The position numbers were made by a program, and so were the translations under genes. A stretch of 14,498 nt of DNA, from assembly GCA_016783505.1 (NCBI GenBank), contig JADHWK010000053.1, forward strand, positions 1 to 14,498. Direction: 5' to 3'. Positions within the stretch are counted from its first letter, which is position 1. Every line of letters starts with the position of its first letter. This document shows positions 7,622-14,267 of this stretch, one piece after another. This stretch comes from Candidatus Zhuqueibacterota bacterium. Lineage in GTDB: Bacteria > BS750m-G25. The notes under the pieces are model-generated. The model was not told the origin of the DNA. It saw nothing but the letters and a program-made list of their open reading frames with translations, and made no database searches.

Positions 7622-8158
7622 ATATCACCACAACACGTGGCAAGTTCAACCCCACGTTGCACACCGACCTTCACTAATCCATATGTTCCAGTCGGGTGCA
7701 ACGCTTATTCGTTAGGCGCGTAAGTAGTTGATATTTACTCGCTTAATATCAATTTTCTAATTAGACAAATTATCATTAGCTTCTATTTTATTATAAGTAT
7801 TAAAGTTCAATTTTTTAAATAACTTATTACGAAGCACTGAATTTGAAATTTACGCTTGCGCCCTTCAGTCAGCTTGATTTTTATTGTTAGATGCTATTTG
7901 CCTTACTCGCTAAAAATGACATCGGAAACAATTTCCTGAATAGTCTCATTGTAGGACTTGTTCTCCTGATGCACACAAGAACAAGCACCAAAGCCTTACC
8001 CGGCCAGATCAACGAGCATTCCAACGACCACCGGAACCTTATCCGGCCCAACCGATGAGCACGGAAATGATGCGAGCAGGACGTGGACTGTGCAAATGCT
8101 GGTTTATATTGTATCTGATAAAATATGGCCAGTTATTGGAGGATTCCTTTGAACCGGA
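7622..8158. other. Gene-poor stretch with two attC-like palindromes
   Basis: No convincing gene was seen here. The stretch abuts the broken sorting domain at 7621 and the porin stop at 8159. Site 1 (7644-7717): ends GTTCAAC and GTTAGGC, inner arms 7655-7668 and 7691-7703 pairing over 13 bp with one unpaired A (7663), loop 22 nt. Site 2 (about 7817-7892): one end is GTTAGAT (ATCTAAC on the minus strand), inner arms 7832-7841 and 7864-7875 pair over 10 bp with a 2-nt bulge, loop also 22 nt. Both resemble integron attC sites (RYYYAAC...GTTRRRY with an extrahelical base), site 1 better than site 2. On the minus strand a frame without an ATG is open from about 8130 to a stop at 7887 that overlaps site 2. 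I do not call it a gene. Confidence 0.35.
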
Positions 8159-9169
8159 TTAGTCCACAAATAAATTAAAATTGAAATTGGCACCAATGGA
8201 GATAACAAATGGATTTGAATCACTATCTAGATTGGCATAGCTCATCAGTGTGAAAAGCCGGGCATTTTCGACAATAGTATAGAAAACGCCTGCTGTGATG
8301 CCAAAACCCTCAATAGCTTCCGCGTCTACAACTCCTGCGGAGACGGAAAAGTCGGTGTTGATGTCCTCAATTATCACGGTGGAAGTCGCATAGATGAAGT
8401 TTGCATTACCATCACCAGTATCAACATTTTCATAGGAAATCCCAATCTTAAGGTTTTTCCGGTTGTACGTAGCATAACTGCGTATTGCATTGCCATCGGG
8501 GTCTACGCCTGGAATTGTGGCCACAGCCTTATCATTCATAGCAGAAATACCACCGATTGTGAACCCTCCGGTGTTGTAAGAGCCACCGGCAATGTAGCCA
8601 TGATCATTTTCATTAGAATCGTCTATGTATAAACCACCAACCAGTTTGAATCCACCAATATTCATTGATTCATACTGAAGAGCATTATCAGTGAAACCGT
8701 TGGTGGCACTAGACAATCCATATGTAGCGCCACCAGCAGCATAAGCACCTCCTGCACTGATATGTGACAGGTTGTAGAAGGGGTCCATGACAAAGCCGGG
8801 GAATTTATACGCGTTGGTCATACGACCGAAGGAGACCTTGCCGAAATTGCCTTTCAAGCCGCCATAATAAAAACGCTGTTTGAAGGCGCGACCAGCTGCG
8901 TCTCCATCAGCGAAGGCTTGAGTCTGCAGATGGAAGAATGCTATGATACCATCATTGCCATACTCACCTTTTACACCGAACAGGGAGATGTTGTCCTGAC
9001 CCTGGATGCCATCGATATTAGTCCCAACACCATCCTCGTTGATGGAGTTTAGTGAATAGCGGAAATTACCGTAAATAGTTACTGCATTTGGCGGGTTACC
9101 TGCCATTGCCACACCAGAAAGGGCAAAGAAAACCACAGTCAGAATCGGAAGAATAAGACTTTTCTTCAT
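8159..9169 (-). CDS. General (trimeric-type) outer-membrane porin
   Basis: 336 residues with signal peptide 1-23 (cleavage after AMA). The mature start 'AVTIYGNFRYSL' and the block at 96-116 (FKQRFYYGGLKGNFGKVSFG, then R) match the Gram-negative porin family best known from Neisseriales and Burkholderiales. Alternating strand-and-turn sequence runs to the end. Such proteins form trimeric 16-strand pores for passive diffusion of small solutes. The usual family length is 330-380, so this one is complete. The C-terminus is FNFNLFVD: the expected terminal Phe is followed by two extra residues, which is unusual for the barrel-assembly signal. The ATG at 9169 has an AGGAG site 9-10 nt upstream. This family is not typical of FCB bacteria, so acquisition from another group is possible. 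It shares promoter and leader sequence with the gene at 6052-6885. Confidence 0.9.
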   Translation of the reverse strand: MKKSLILPILTVVFFALSGVAMAGNPPNAVTIYGNFRYSLNSINEDGVGTNIDGIQGQDNISLFGVKGEYGNDGIIAFFHLQTQAFADGDAAGRAFKQRFYYGGLKGNFGKVSFGRMTNAYKFPGFVMDPFYNLSHISAGGAYAAGGATYGLSSATNGFTDNALQYESMNIGGFKLVGGLYIDDSNENDHGYIAGGSYNTGGFTIGGISAMNDKAVATIPGVDPDGNAIRSYATYNRKNLKIGISYENVDTGDGNANFIYATSTVIIEDINTDFSVSAGVVDAEAIEGFGITAGVFYTIVENARLFTLMSYANLDSDSNPFVISIGANFNFNLFVD

Positions 9170-9517
9170 TTGACTAATCTCCTATGTTAAATTATTTCAA
9201 TAATACCTTGATTTGATTATACTTACTGGCATTCTAACCTGGGTTTCGGTGTACTAATACAAAACGCAAACACGGCCAATTAGGCCGTATAAACCCATAT
9301 AGAAATTCCCAGAAACAAGCAATTAATTAACTGCAAAACAAACTGTTAACCTATAATGGTTTTCAATACCTCTTCAGGTTTACACGGCTTAAAATGGCGT
9401 ATAATATCTTCTTTCACAATCCATTTATTCATAAGGCTGAGCGTCCTATACTCAAGTAAATATGCCTAACCCATTATTAGGTGGATTCAATCCGTTTAAT
9501 TTTGATTAATTTTTAGC
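9170..9517 (-). promoter_or_regulatory. Candidate structured 5' leader RNA, copy B (porin)
   Basis: This leader runs from the promoter at 9524-9552 to the porin ATG and matches copy A over about 9517-9232. The long-range stem pairs 9377-9388 with 9284-9295 (12 bp, one G-U), and the distance between its arms is the same as in copy A (84 nt between the same positions). The hairpin at 9469-9482 reads ACCT/GGGT in RNA, against ACCC/GGGT in copy A, so the pair is kept as U-G. A small hairpin GGCC-TAATT-GGCC (minus strand, 9274-9286) follows. The third, competing segment is weaker here: GAAACCC (9241-9247) can cover only about 6 bp of the second arm. No reading frame was found. Confidence 0.5.
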
Positions 9518-9523
9518 ATTAAT

Positions 9524-9608
9524 AATATAAGTTTTACATTGGAAAAAGTCAAGGTTTTAATACCATAATTTTGAACTTATCTAAATCCAGTTTTTGGGGA
9601 CATTCAGA
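9524..9608 (-). promoter_or_regulatory. Porin promoter with shared upstream block
   Basis: TTGACT (9547-9552) and TATATT (9524-9529) lie 17 bp apart on the minus strand. The block 9571-9608 upstream matches the blocks before the promoters at 7230 and 5384. The predicted transcript start is near 9517. Confidence 0.65.
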
Positions 9609-9609
9609 A

Positions 9610-9639
9610 ATAAAAAGCCCCATCATTTGATGAGGCTTT
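9610..9639 (-). terminator. Rho-independent terminator of the glycosidase-like gene
   Basis: The minus strand reads AAAGCCTCATCA, a short loop, then TGATGGGGCTTTTTATTTC. The stem is about 10 bp with one G-U pair that forms only in minus-strand RNA. It starts about 32 nt after the stop codon at 9671. Its sequence differs from the repeated GGCCTA terminators. Confidence 0.85.
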
Positions 9640-9670
9640 CTTTTCTCAGAATTTATGGGAGGTCTTCTTA

Positions 9671-11416
9671 TCACTTCAACAAAACCATCTTCCTCACCTT
9701 CTGAAACTCCCCCGCTTGAATTTGATAAAAATAGATACCAGACGAATGATCCGCAGCATTCCAGTTTATCTGATGGTAACCGGCAGATTGATGCTCATCA
9801 ACTAAAGTGGCTACTTCTTGACTGAGGATGTCAAATACCTTCAAGGTTACCTTTGACTCTTTGGGAAGCCCGTATTTGATGGTGGTTATTGGATTGAAGG
9901 GATTGGGGTAGTTTTGGGAAAGTTGGTAACTTTTGGGAAAGCTTACTTCATTCACATCTGATACAATTGGTTTACCAGAGTGCCTTCTATTAATAATAAT
10001 TACACAATCATAGCCCTCTATTGGGGTGCCATCATTCAAGTTGGCTGTAAGGGTCAAGACTACTTCATCACCATCTTCAACATCTCCTAGCGCTTCTACA
10101 ATCTCTCTGGTTTTGAACTCTAATTTGAGGTCATTAAACCCATCCCGACCATCTGATGTACAATCACATACATCTTCAGGATCAGCGACTGGTGTGCTAA
10201 CGTCTCTAATTCTCCAACGTTTGGGAGCTACACCTTGAAGTTCAATGGTTGTTACATCAATATCGTTTACATCAAAATCTTGAGTCCCAAGTATAGCTAC
10301 TTTAAGCCTCTTTTCTCTTCTAACATTAAGTCGGTTAGGGCAGCGCTGAGGCTTGATGTCAATATCTACCTCTACAATAGTTACCGTAACTGTAGCATAG
10401 CCAATGGAATAGTAGTTTCCAGTAATATCCTTGCCAGTAAACCACATCTTATAGGAGAACCCATCTTTGATTACAAAAGGGGTATAAGTGCGAGTATTTC
10501 TCCAGTCAATACCATCGTTCACGTTGAAAATCGGATTGTCGGCATCTCTGGTCCAGTCTATGCCATCCGACGAAGTGGCATAGCCGATCCCTTCGTGGCT
10601 TGCACTACCACCGCCACTATACCACATGTGATATCCATCATCGTCATTAAGTATAGTCCAAGCATAGACATATAAAGAATCCCATGCACCATCAGGACCG
10701 CTTAGCATTACTGGTTGATCCTCGTATCTCTTCCAATAGATTCCATCCAAAGAATATGCTAATGCAGTTGACTCAATCTCCCCTGGGATACAATTCATAG
10801 TTGCAACATCATAGTACATAACATATTTGTGACCCATTGGATCTTCATCGTTCCAGGTATCATATCCACCTGGGTTGTATAGCACGGTGCCCGGCCCATA
10901 CGTCCCATACCACCAGCCGCAGTAACCTGTTACGAGGGGATATAAGGGGTCCTGGGAAATCGGCTGGATATTCACCCAGTTTATCCCATCAGTGGACTCA
11001 GCATATTTTATAGTCTCGGTATTGTAAGGCCAGATGCTTGGGTCAGCAAACCACATTTTATAAAAACAGGCGTCTCCCCCAAAACCCTCATGGTCATAGA
11101 GAACTTTGCAGTGGTAGCGCACGTTTCCTGTAACCGACCCCAAGTCTGCCCAAGCAATACCATCTTCTGAATAGGCGAATCCAACCATGCCAGAGCTTGT
11201 TCCATACCACATCTTGTATTTGACAGCGAGACCATGTCCGGAAAACTCGGTGGCATCGTAGAGTACGCTGGGATAATAAGCCTTTGGGTCTCCAATTAAT
11301 TGACCAAATACAGGGTTGCCACTGTATTCTATCCATTCAAGCGGCCCTTGTGCGCTAGCCAGTAGTGCCAAAGCTAACACCAGAGCCATCACCTGCAATA
11401 ACATTTGCTTTTTCAT
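9671..11416 (-). CDS. Secreted five-bladed propeller (glycosidase-like) protein with sorting domain
   Basis: 581 residues with signal peptide 1-22. Residues 28-345 contain five propeller blades, each with a 'MWY/MWF' strand (69, 121, 200, 264, 324). Four blades also have a 'Y..S.DGI.W' strand (82-89, 139-147, 221-228, 280-288). This pattern is typical of the GH43/GH32-like five-bladed propellers, so a carbohydrate-binding or -cleaving role is plausible, but I could not assign catalytic acids. Residues 351-480 form an 'IDIKP...VAILGTQDFDVNDID' domain seen in many secreted proteins, function unknown. Residues 497-581 are a sorting domain (YPNPFNP at 503-509, GIYFYQIQAG, RKMVLLK), suggesting export and surface anchoring by a type IX-like route. 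The ATG at 11416 follows a perfect AGGAGG 8 nt upstream. The gene has its own promoter and terminator. Confidence 0.88.
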   Translation of the reverse strand: MKKQMLLQVMALVLALALLASAQGPLEWIEYSGNPVFGQLIGDPKAYYPSVLYDATEFSGHGLAVKYKMWYGTSSGMVGFAYSEDGIAWADLGSVTGNVRYHCKVLYDHEGFGGDACFYKMWFADPSIWPYNTETIKYAESTDGINWVNIQPISQDPLYPLVTGYCGWWYGTYGPGTVLYNPGGYDTWNDEDPMGHKYVMYYDVATMNCIPGEIESTALAYSLDGIYWKRYEDQPVMLSGPDGAWDSLYVYAWTILNDDDGYHMWYSGGGSASHEGIGYATSSDGIDWTRDADNPIFNVNDGIDWRNTRTYTPFVIKDGFSYKMWFTGKDITGNYYSIGYATVTVTIVEVDIDIKPQRCPNRLNVRREKRLKVAILGTQDFDVNDIDVTTIELQGVAPKRWRIRDVSTPVADPEDVCDCTSDGRDGFNDLKLEFKTREIVEALGDVEDGDEVVLTLTANLNDGTPIEGYDCVIIINRRHSGKPIVSDVNEVSFPKSYQLSQNYPNPFNPITTIKYGLPKESKVTLKVFDILSQEVATLVDEHQSAGYHQINWNAADHSSGIYFYQIQAGEFQKVRKMVLLK

Positions 11417-11564
11417 TGAGTTTTCCTCCTTATTTGATTGTTGAGCGTTTTATCTCACTGATATTAGACCGCCTAAAAGCCGTGTTATTTTACATCATTT
11501 CGGCAGTCTGATCCCAATTTAATTAATTATGAAATGGTATTATTCGGTATTTTTTAAAACAACT

Positions 11565-11601
11565 AAAAACCCCTCCAGCCCCCCAATCTTTCTGGGTTTT
11601 T
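11565..11601 (-). terminator. Possible attenuator hairpin in the leader of the 11416 gene
   Basis: AAAAACCC (minus strand, 11601-11594) pairs with GGGTTTTT (11572-11565) across a 21-nt loop, and the right arm itself ends in a T-run. The hairpin lies between the predicted start of transcription (about 11646) and the ATG at 11416, where a premature terminator would act as an attenuator. The stem is also symmetric enough to work on the plus strand. Confidence 0.3.
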
Positions 11602-11652
11602 GCTGCCGTTTTCACCGCATTCCATCAGGGGAATTCCCCTATAATCTTTTTA

Positions 11653-11681
11653 AAAATAAACATTATTTGGCAAATTGTCAA
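11653..11681 (-). promoter_or_regulatory. Promoter of the glycosidase-like gene
   Basis: TTGACA (11676-11681) and TATTTT (11653-11658) are separated by 17 bp on the minus strand, giving a leader of about 230 nt. Just downstream of the -10 box, 11630-11643 is a perfect 14-bp palindrome (AGGGGAATTCCCCT), close enough to the transcript start to serve as an operator. The upstream block seen at the other promoters is absent. Confidence 0.5.
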
Positions 11682-11731
11682 GGGAAAAATCATTATACTC
11701 AACGCCACCCTAAATTAAGGTGTTTATTATT

Positions 11732-13831
11732 CTATTTCAACAAAATCAACTTCCGGGTCTGTGAAAAATCACCCGCTTGAATCTGATAAAAATAGATTCC
11801 TGATGAGTGACCAGATGCATCCCAGCTTATCAGGTGGTAACCTGCAGGCTGATGTTCATTAACTAATGTGGTTACTTCCCGCCCCAGGATGTTGAATATT
11901 TTCAGGGTTACTTCAGATTTCTTGGGAAGGCCATATTTGATGGTGGTGATGGGGTTGAAGGGGTTGGGGTAGTTATGATGAAGAACGTAAACATCAGGCA
12001 GGATAAATCCTTCATCTGCAATCCCAAGCTCATATACGTGAACGGTAAAACTATCACTCCAGAAAAAATAACCTTCACTGGCGATGGATATATGTATAGG
12101 AATATCCCTGCCAACTGGGCAGTTCTCACTGATGGTCATGGTGTAGAAACCGGTATTAGTGGCAACTTCACCAGGGGGGATGTCACCGAAATAATTCCAA
12201 TTGGGTAGACCAGATACGCAGGTGTCATTAGTGCTTTGTTCTGCAGTGATGAACAAAGCCTCCGTCGTGGATCCATCATTCCTTAGTGTTATCTTGTACA
12301 ACATATAATCACCCGGATTGGGAATTGTGTCAGAAGAATAAAACGTCATCCCATCATAAACAACTGGACCGATGGTGGTGAAATGTTCTTCACTAGAATA
12401 AGTTGTAATCGATTCATCTGAATCAGTCGTTCGAAGTTTAATATCAAAATAGTCTTCATCGAGTTCATCTAACCATTTTATTCCACCAAAGATGTTATCA
12501 GAAGCAAGACTATCATTATGTAAACCGTCGTCGAACAACTGCAATGAATCTTGAAAAGTAGAATTTTCACCTTGGATTAATGCGTGGACTGTTACCTGAT
12601 GATTCTCCGGATTGCTAATTTGAGCGATGAGTTTAAGTGTGTCGCCCTGCTGCGGTCGTATATATTTTGGATAAACTTCCATTAATTGTCCAAAAGCGAC
12701 TGTAGTATAAGGATTCTTATACCACACAACACTGCCTATAGCTGGCACTATTACATCGTTAATTTCGTCTCCATCTACGTCTACAACAGCGAATACTCGG
12801 GGTCCGTCCAAGTTTGCATCTATGGTATGTTTAGTCCAAGTGGGGTGATTATTTTCATACCATACAACACTAGCCCCAGAAAATCCACCTACTATTACAT
12901 CCATTGTATCATCGCCATCGACATCTGTAACATATGGCCAAGTGGCTCCATCCAAGGTTGTGTCAATTATATGTTTTGTCCAATTAGGGTGATTATTCTC
13001 ATACCATACAACATCACTTCCGCTAAAATATGGTCCACCAGTCGTTGCCACTATGTCCATTGTACCATCCCCATCAATGTCACCACTATTTAGACCAAAA
13101 GCATTATTAAGACTATTATCAATCGTGTAATTGGTCCACGATAGTCCATTGTCTTCAGTTTTATACCAAACAACTTTATTTGCATTAACCATAGTTACTA
13201 CTAAATCAAGGAGTCCATCGCCGTCAATATCGGTAACGTTTAGAGATGGAGCTCCAGTTGCACCTGATTCGATGATATGTTCAGTCCAATTAGGGTGATT
13301 GTTCTCATACCAAACAATATCACCGCCAGAATCTCCACCAGGTGTTACTACATCAAGTGTATCATCGTTGTCTAAATCGGCAACCTGCATAAAATCAGCA
13401 TTATACGTGTTTTCATCTATGATATGTCTAGTCCAGGTTGGGTGATTATTTTCATACCAAACCATTTTTCTCGCAGTGTATAATGATGCTACGACATCCA
13501 GGGTATTGTTGCCATCCATATCGCCACTAAACGCAAAAGTCACTCCCCATGCATTTGAATCTATGGTATGTTTAATCCATTGAGGGAAATTATTCTGATA
13601 CCAAATTAGTTTGCTGTTAACCCAATCTGTTACTATCAAATCCAGTTTGGTGTCACCATCCAGATCAGCAACATCTACCGATACAGCTACATTAATGTTA
13701 TCATCAATAATGTACTTTTGCCACTGCCCATAAGCTGGTTTAAAAACACCTAGTAGTGTTCCTAATATGAGGGCTACAAAGAAGTATACAGTAATGCGGT
13801 TAACTTTTTTAGTTGCTATAACACTTTTCAT
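11732..13831 (-). CDS. Secreted FG-GAP/VCBS seven-repeat propeller protein with sorting domain
   Basis: 699 residues. An N-terminal signal segment covers about 1-35 (cleavage after AYG). Residues 40-375 hold seven repeats of 45-50 residues, each with an Asp-rich calcium loop at 56, 104, 152, 201, 251, 303 and 351 (for example DIDGDGTMD). Most are followed by 'VVWYENNHP.WTKHTID'. Seven repeats suit a closed seven-bladed beta-propeller like the integrin alpha head. Residues 385-600 look like beta-sandwich domains (SNPENHQVTVHALIQGEN; 'YKITLRNDGSTTEALFI'). Residues 615-699 are the sorting domain (YPNPFNP at 621-627, ending RKLILLK). The likely role is surface binding or adhesion; no enzyme motif was seen. 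The ATG at 13831 follows AGGAGG by 8 nt. No strong terminator follows: only a weak hairpin CACCTT/AGGGTG at about 11704-11720 without a U-tract. Confidence 0.9.
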   Translation of the reverse strand: MKSVIATKKVNRITVYFFVALILGTLLGVFKPAYGQWQKYIIDDNINVAVSVDVADLDGDTKLDLIVTDWVNSKLIWYQNNFPQWIKHTIDSNAWGVTFAFSGDMDGNNTLDVVASLYTARKMVWYENNHPTWTRHIIDENTYNADFMQVADLDNDDTLDVVTPGGDSGGDIVWYENNHPNWTEHIIESGATGAPSLNVTDIDGDGLLDLVVTMVNANKVVWYKTEDNGLSWTNYTIDNSLNNAFGLNSGDIDGDGTMDIVATTGGPYFSGSDVVWYENNHPNWTKHIIDTTLDGATWPYVTDVDGDDTMDVIVGGFSGASVVWYENNHPTWTKHTIDANLDGPRVFAVVDVDGDEINDVIVPAIGSVVWYKNPYTTVAFGQLMEVYPKYIRPQQGDTLKLIAQISNPENHQVTVHALIQGENSTFQDSLQLFDDGLHNDSLASDNIFGGIKWLDELDEDYFDIKLRTTDSDESITTYSSEEHFTTIGPVVYDGMTFYSSDTIPNPGDYMLYKITLRNDGSTTEALFITAEQSTNDTCVSGLPNWNYFGDIPPGEVATNTGFYTMTISENCPVGRDIPIHISIASEGYFFWSDSFTVHVYELGIADEGFILPDVYVLHHNYPNPFNPITTIKYGLPKKSEVTLKIFNILGREVTTLVNEHQPAGYHLISWDASGHSSGIYFYQIQAGDFSQTRKLILLK

Positions 13832-14180
13832 CTTTTCATCCTCCTATAAAAAAATGCCAAATTAGCAACACAAACGAGGGACGCTCCCTTTTTTTATTAA
13901 TATTATTAATTTAGGGGAAAGATGCAAGAGTTTTTCTCACTTTTTTTACCCCGGAATGAAACGGATTAGGCACAAAATCTTTTAAAATCGAGGGGGGGTA
14001 AAAATTATAAAAATTTTTCCGGGGATTATTATTTAACAAAAAATCCCTGAAAGCATTTACTGGGTATATTATTCCGGTCGATAAACCAATAATAGCCCTA
14101 CCACATTCTATTGGCGAACAGGGGTCGTTTTATGAGGAAAACCAGTTCCGAATCAGATCTATTTGGAATTAGTTTGTCTT
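13832..14180 (-). promoter_or_regulatory. Long leader of the FG-GAP gene with alternative pairings
   Basis: About 350 nt without a gene lie between the predicted promoter and the ATG. In minus-strand RNA, 14004-13995 (UUUUUACCCC) can pair with 13952-13943 (GGGGUAAAAA) over 10 bp, while 14024-14017 (CCCCGGAA) can pair with 13956-13949 (UUCCGGGG) over 8 bp. Both use 13949-13952 and exclude each other. A small hairpin GGGA-GCG-TCCC lies at about 13878-13889, upstream of the ribosome site. No similarity to the leaders at 6886 and 9170 was seen. Confidence 0.35.
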
Positions 14181-14186
14181 ATCTTT

Positions 14187-14215
14187 ATATTACAAAATTA
14201 ACGGAAAAGAATCAA
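14187..14215 (-). promoter_or_regulatory. Probable promoter of the FG-GAP gene
   Basis: TTGATT (14210-14215) and TAATAT (14187-14192) are separated by 17 bp on the minus strand. They are weaker than the other promoters, but lie in the same position relative to an upstream terminator and have the same spacer length. Confidence 0.4.
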
Positions 14216-14227
14216 GGAAAATATTTC

Positions 14228-14267
14228 AAAAAACAAAAAGCCTACTCAAGATGAATGAATAGGCCTT
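14228..14267 (-). terminator. Terminator for a gene beyond the right edge
   Basis: The minus strand reads AAGGCCTA, a 15-nt loop, then TAGGCTTTTTGTTTTTTG. Eight base pairs form, one of them G-U, because one base differs from the copies at 5488 and 7334; the change keeps pairing only in minus-strand RNA. The 230 nt to its right contain no recognisable gene end. Confidence 0.7.

Noticed and set aside
7490-7723. 77-codon plus-strand frame ending in the first attC-like site
   Set aside because: Its first half is the antisense of the dead sorting domain and it has no ribosome site or family resemblance; the position of its end is probably chance.
7887-8130. About 80-codon open frame on the minus strand with its stop inside the second attC-like site
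   Set aside because: It has no ATG at its beginning and no ribosome site, and its composition (Arg, Ser, Leu, Cys-rich) is typical of chance frames. It was kept only as supporting context for the cassette idea.
10026-10675. Two plus-strand frames within the glycosidase-like gene
   Set aside because: Antisense shadows of a strongly supported gene with signal peptide, propeller motifs and tail.
12686-13093. 135-codon plus-strand frame with repeats
   Set aside because: The repetition is that of the FG-GAP blades read on the opposite strand.
12700-13720. Regularly spaced DNA repeats resembling a CRISPR array
   Set aside because: The repeats are about 135-150 nt apart, imperfect and in frame with the seven protein blades; there is no constant repeat with unique 30-40 nt spacers.
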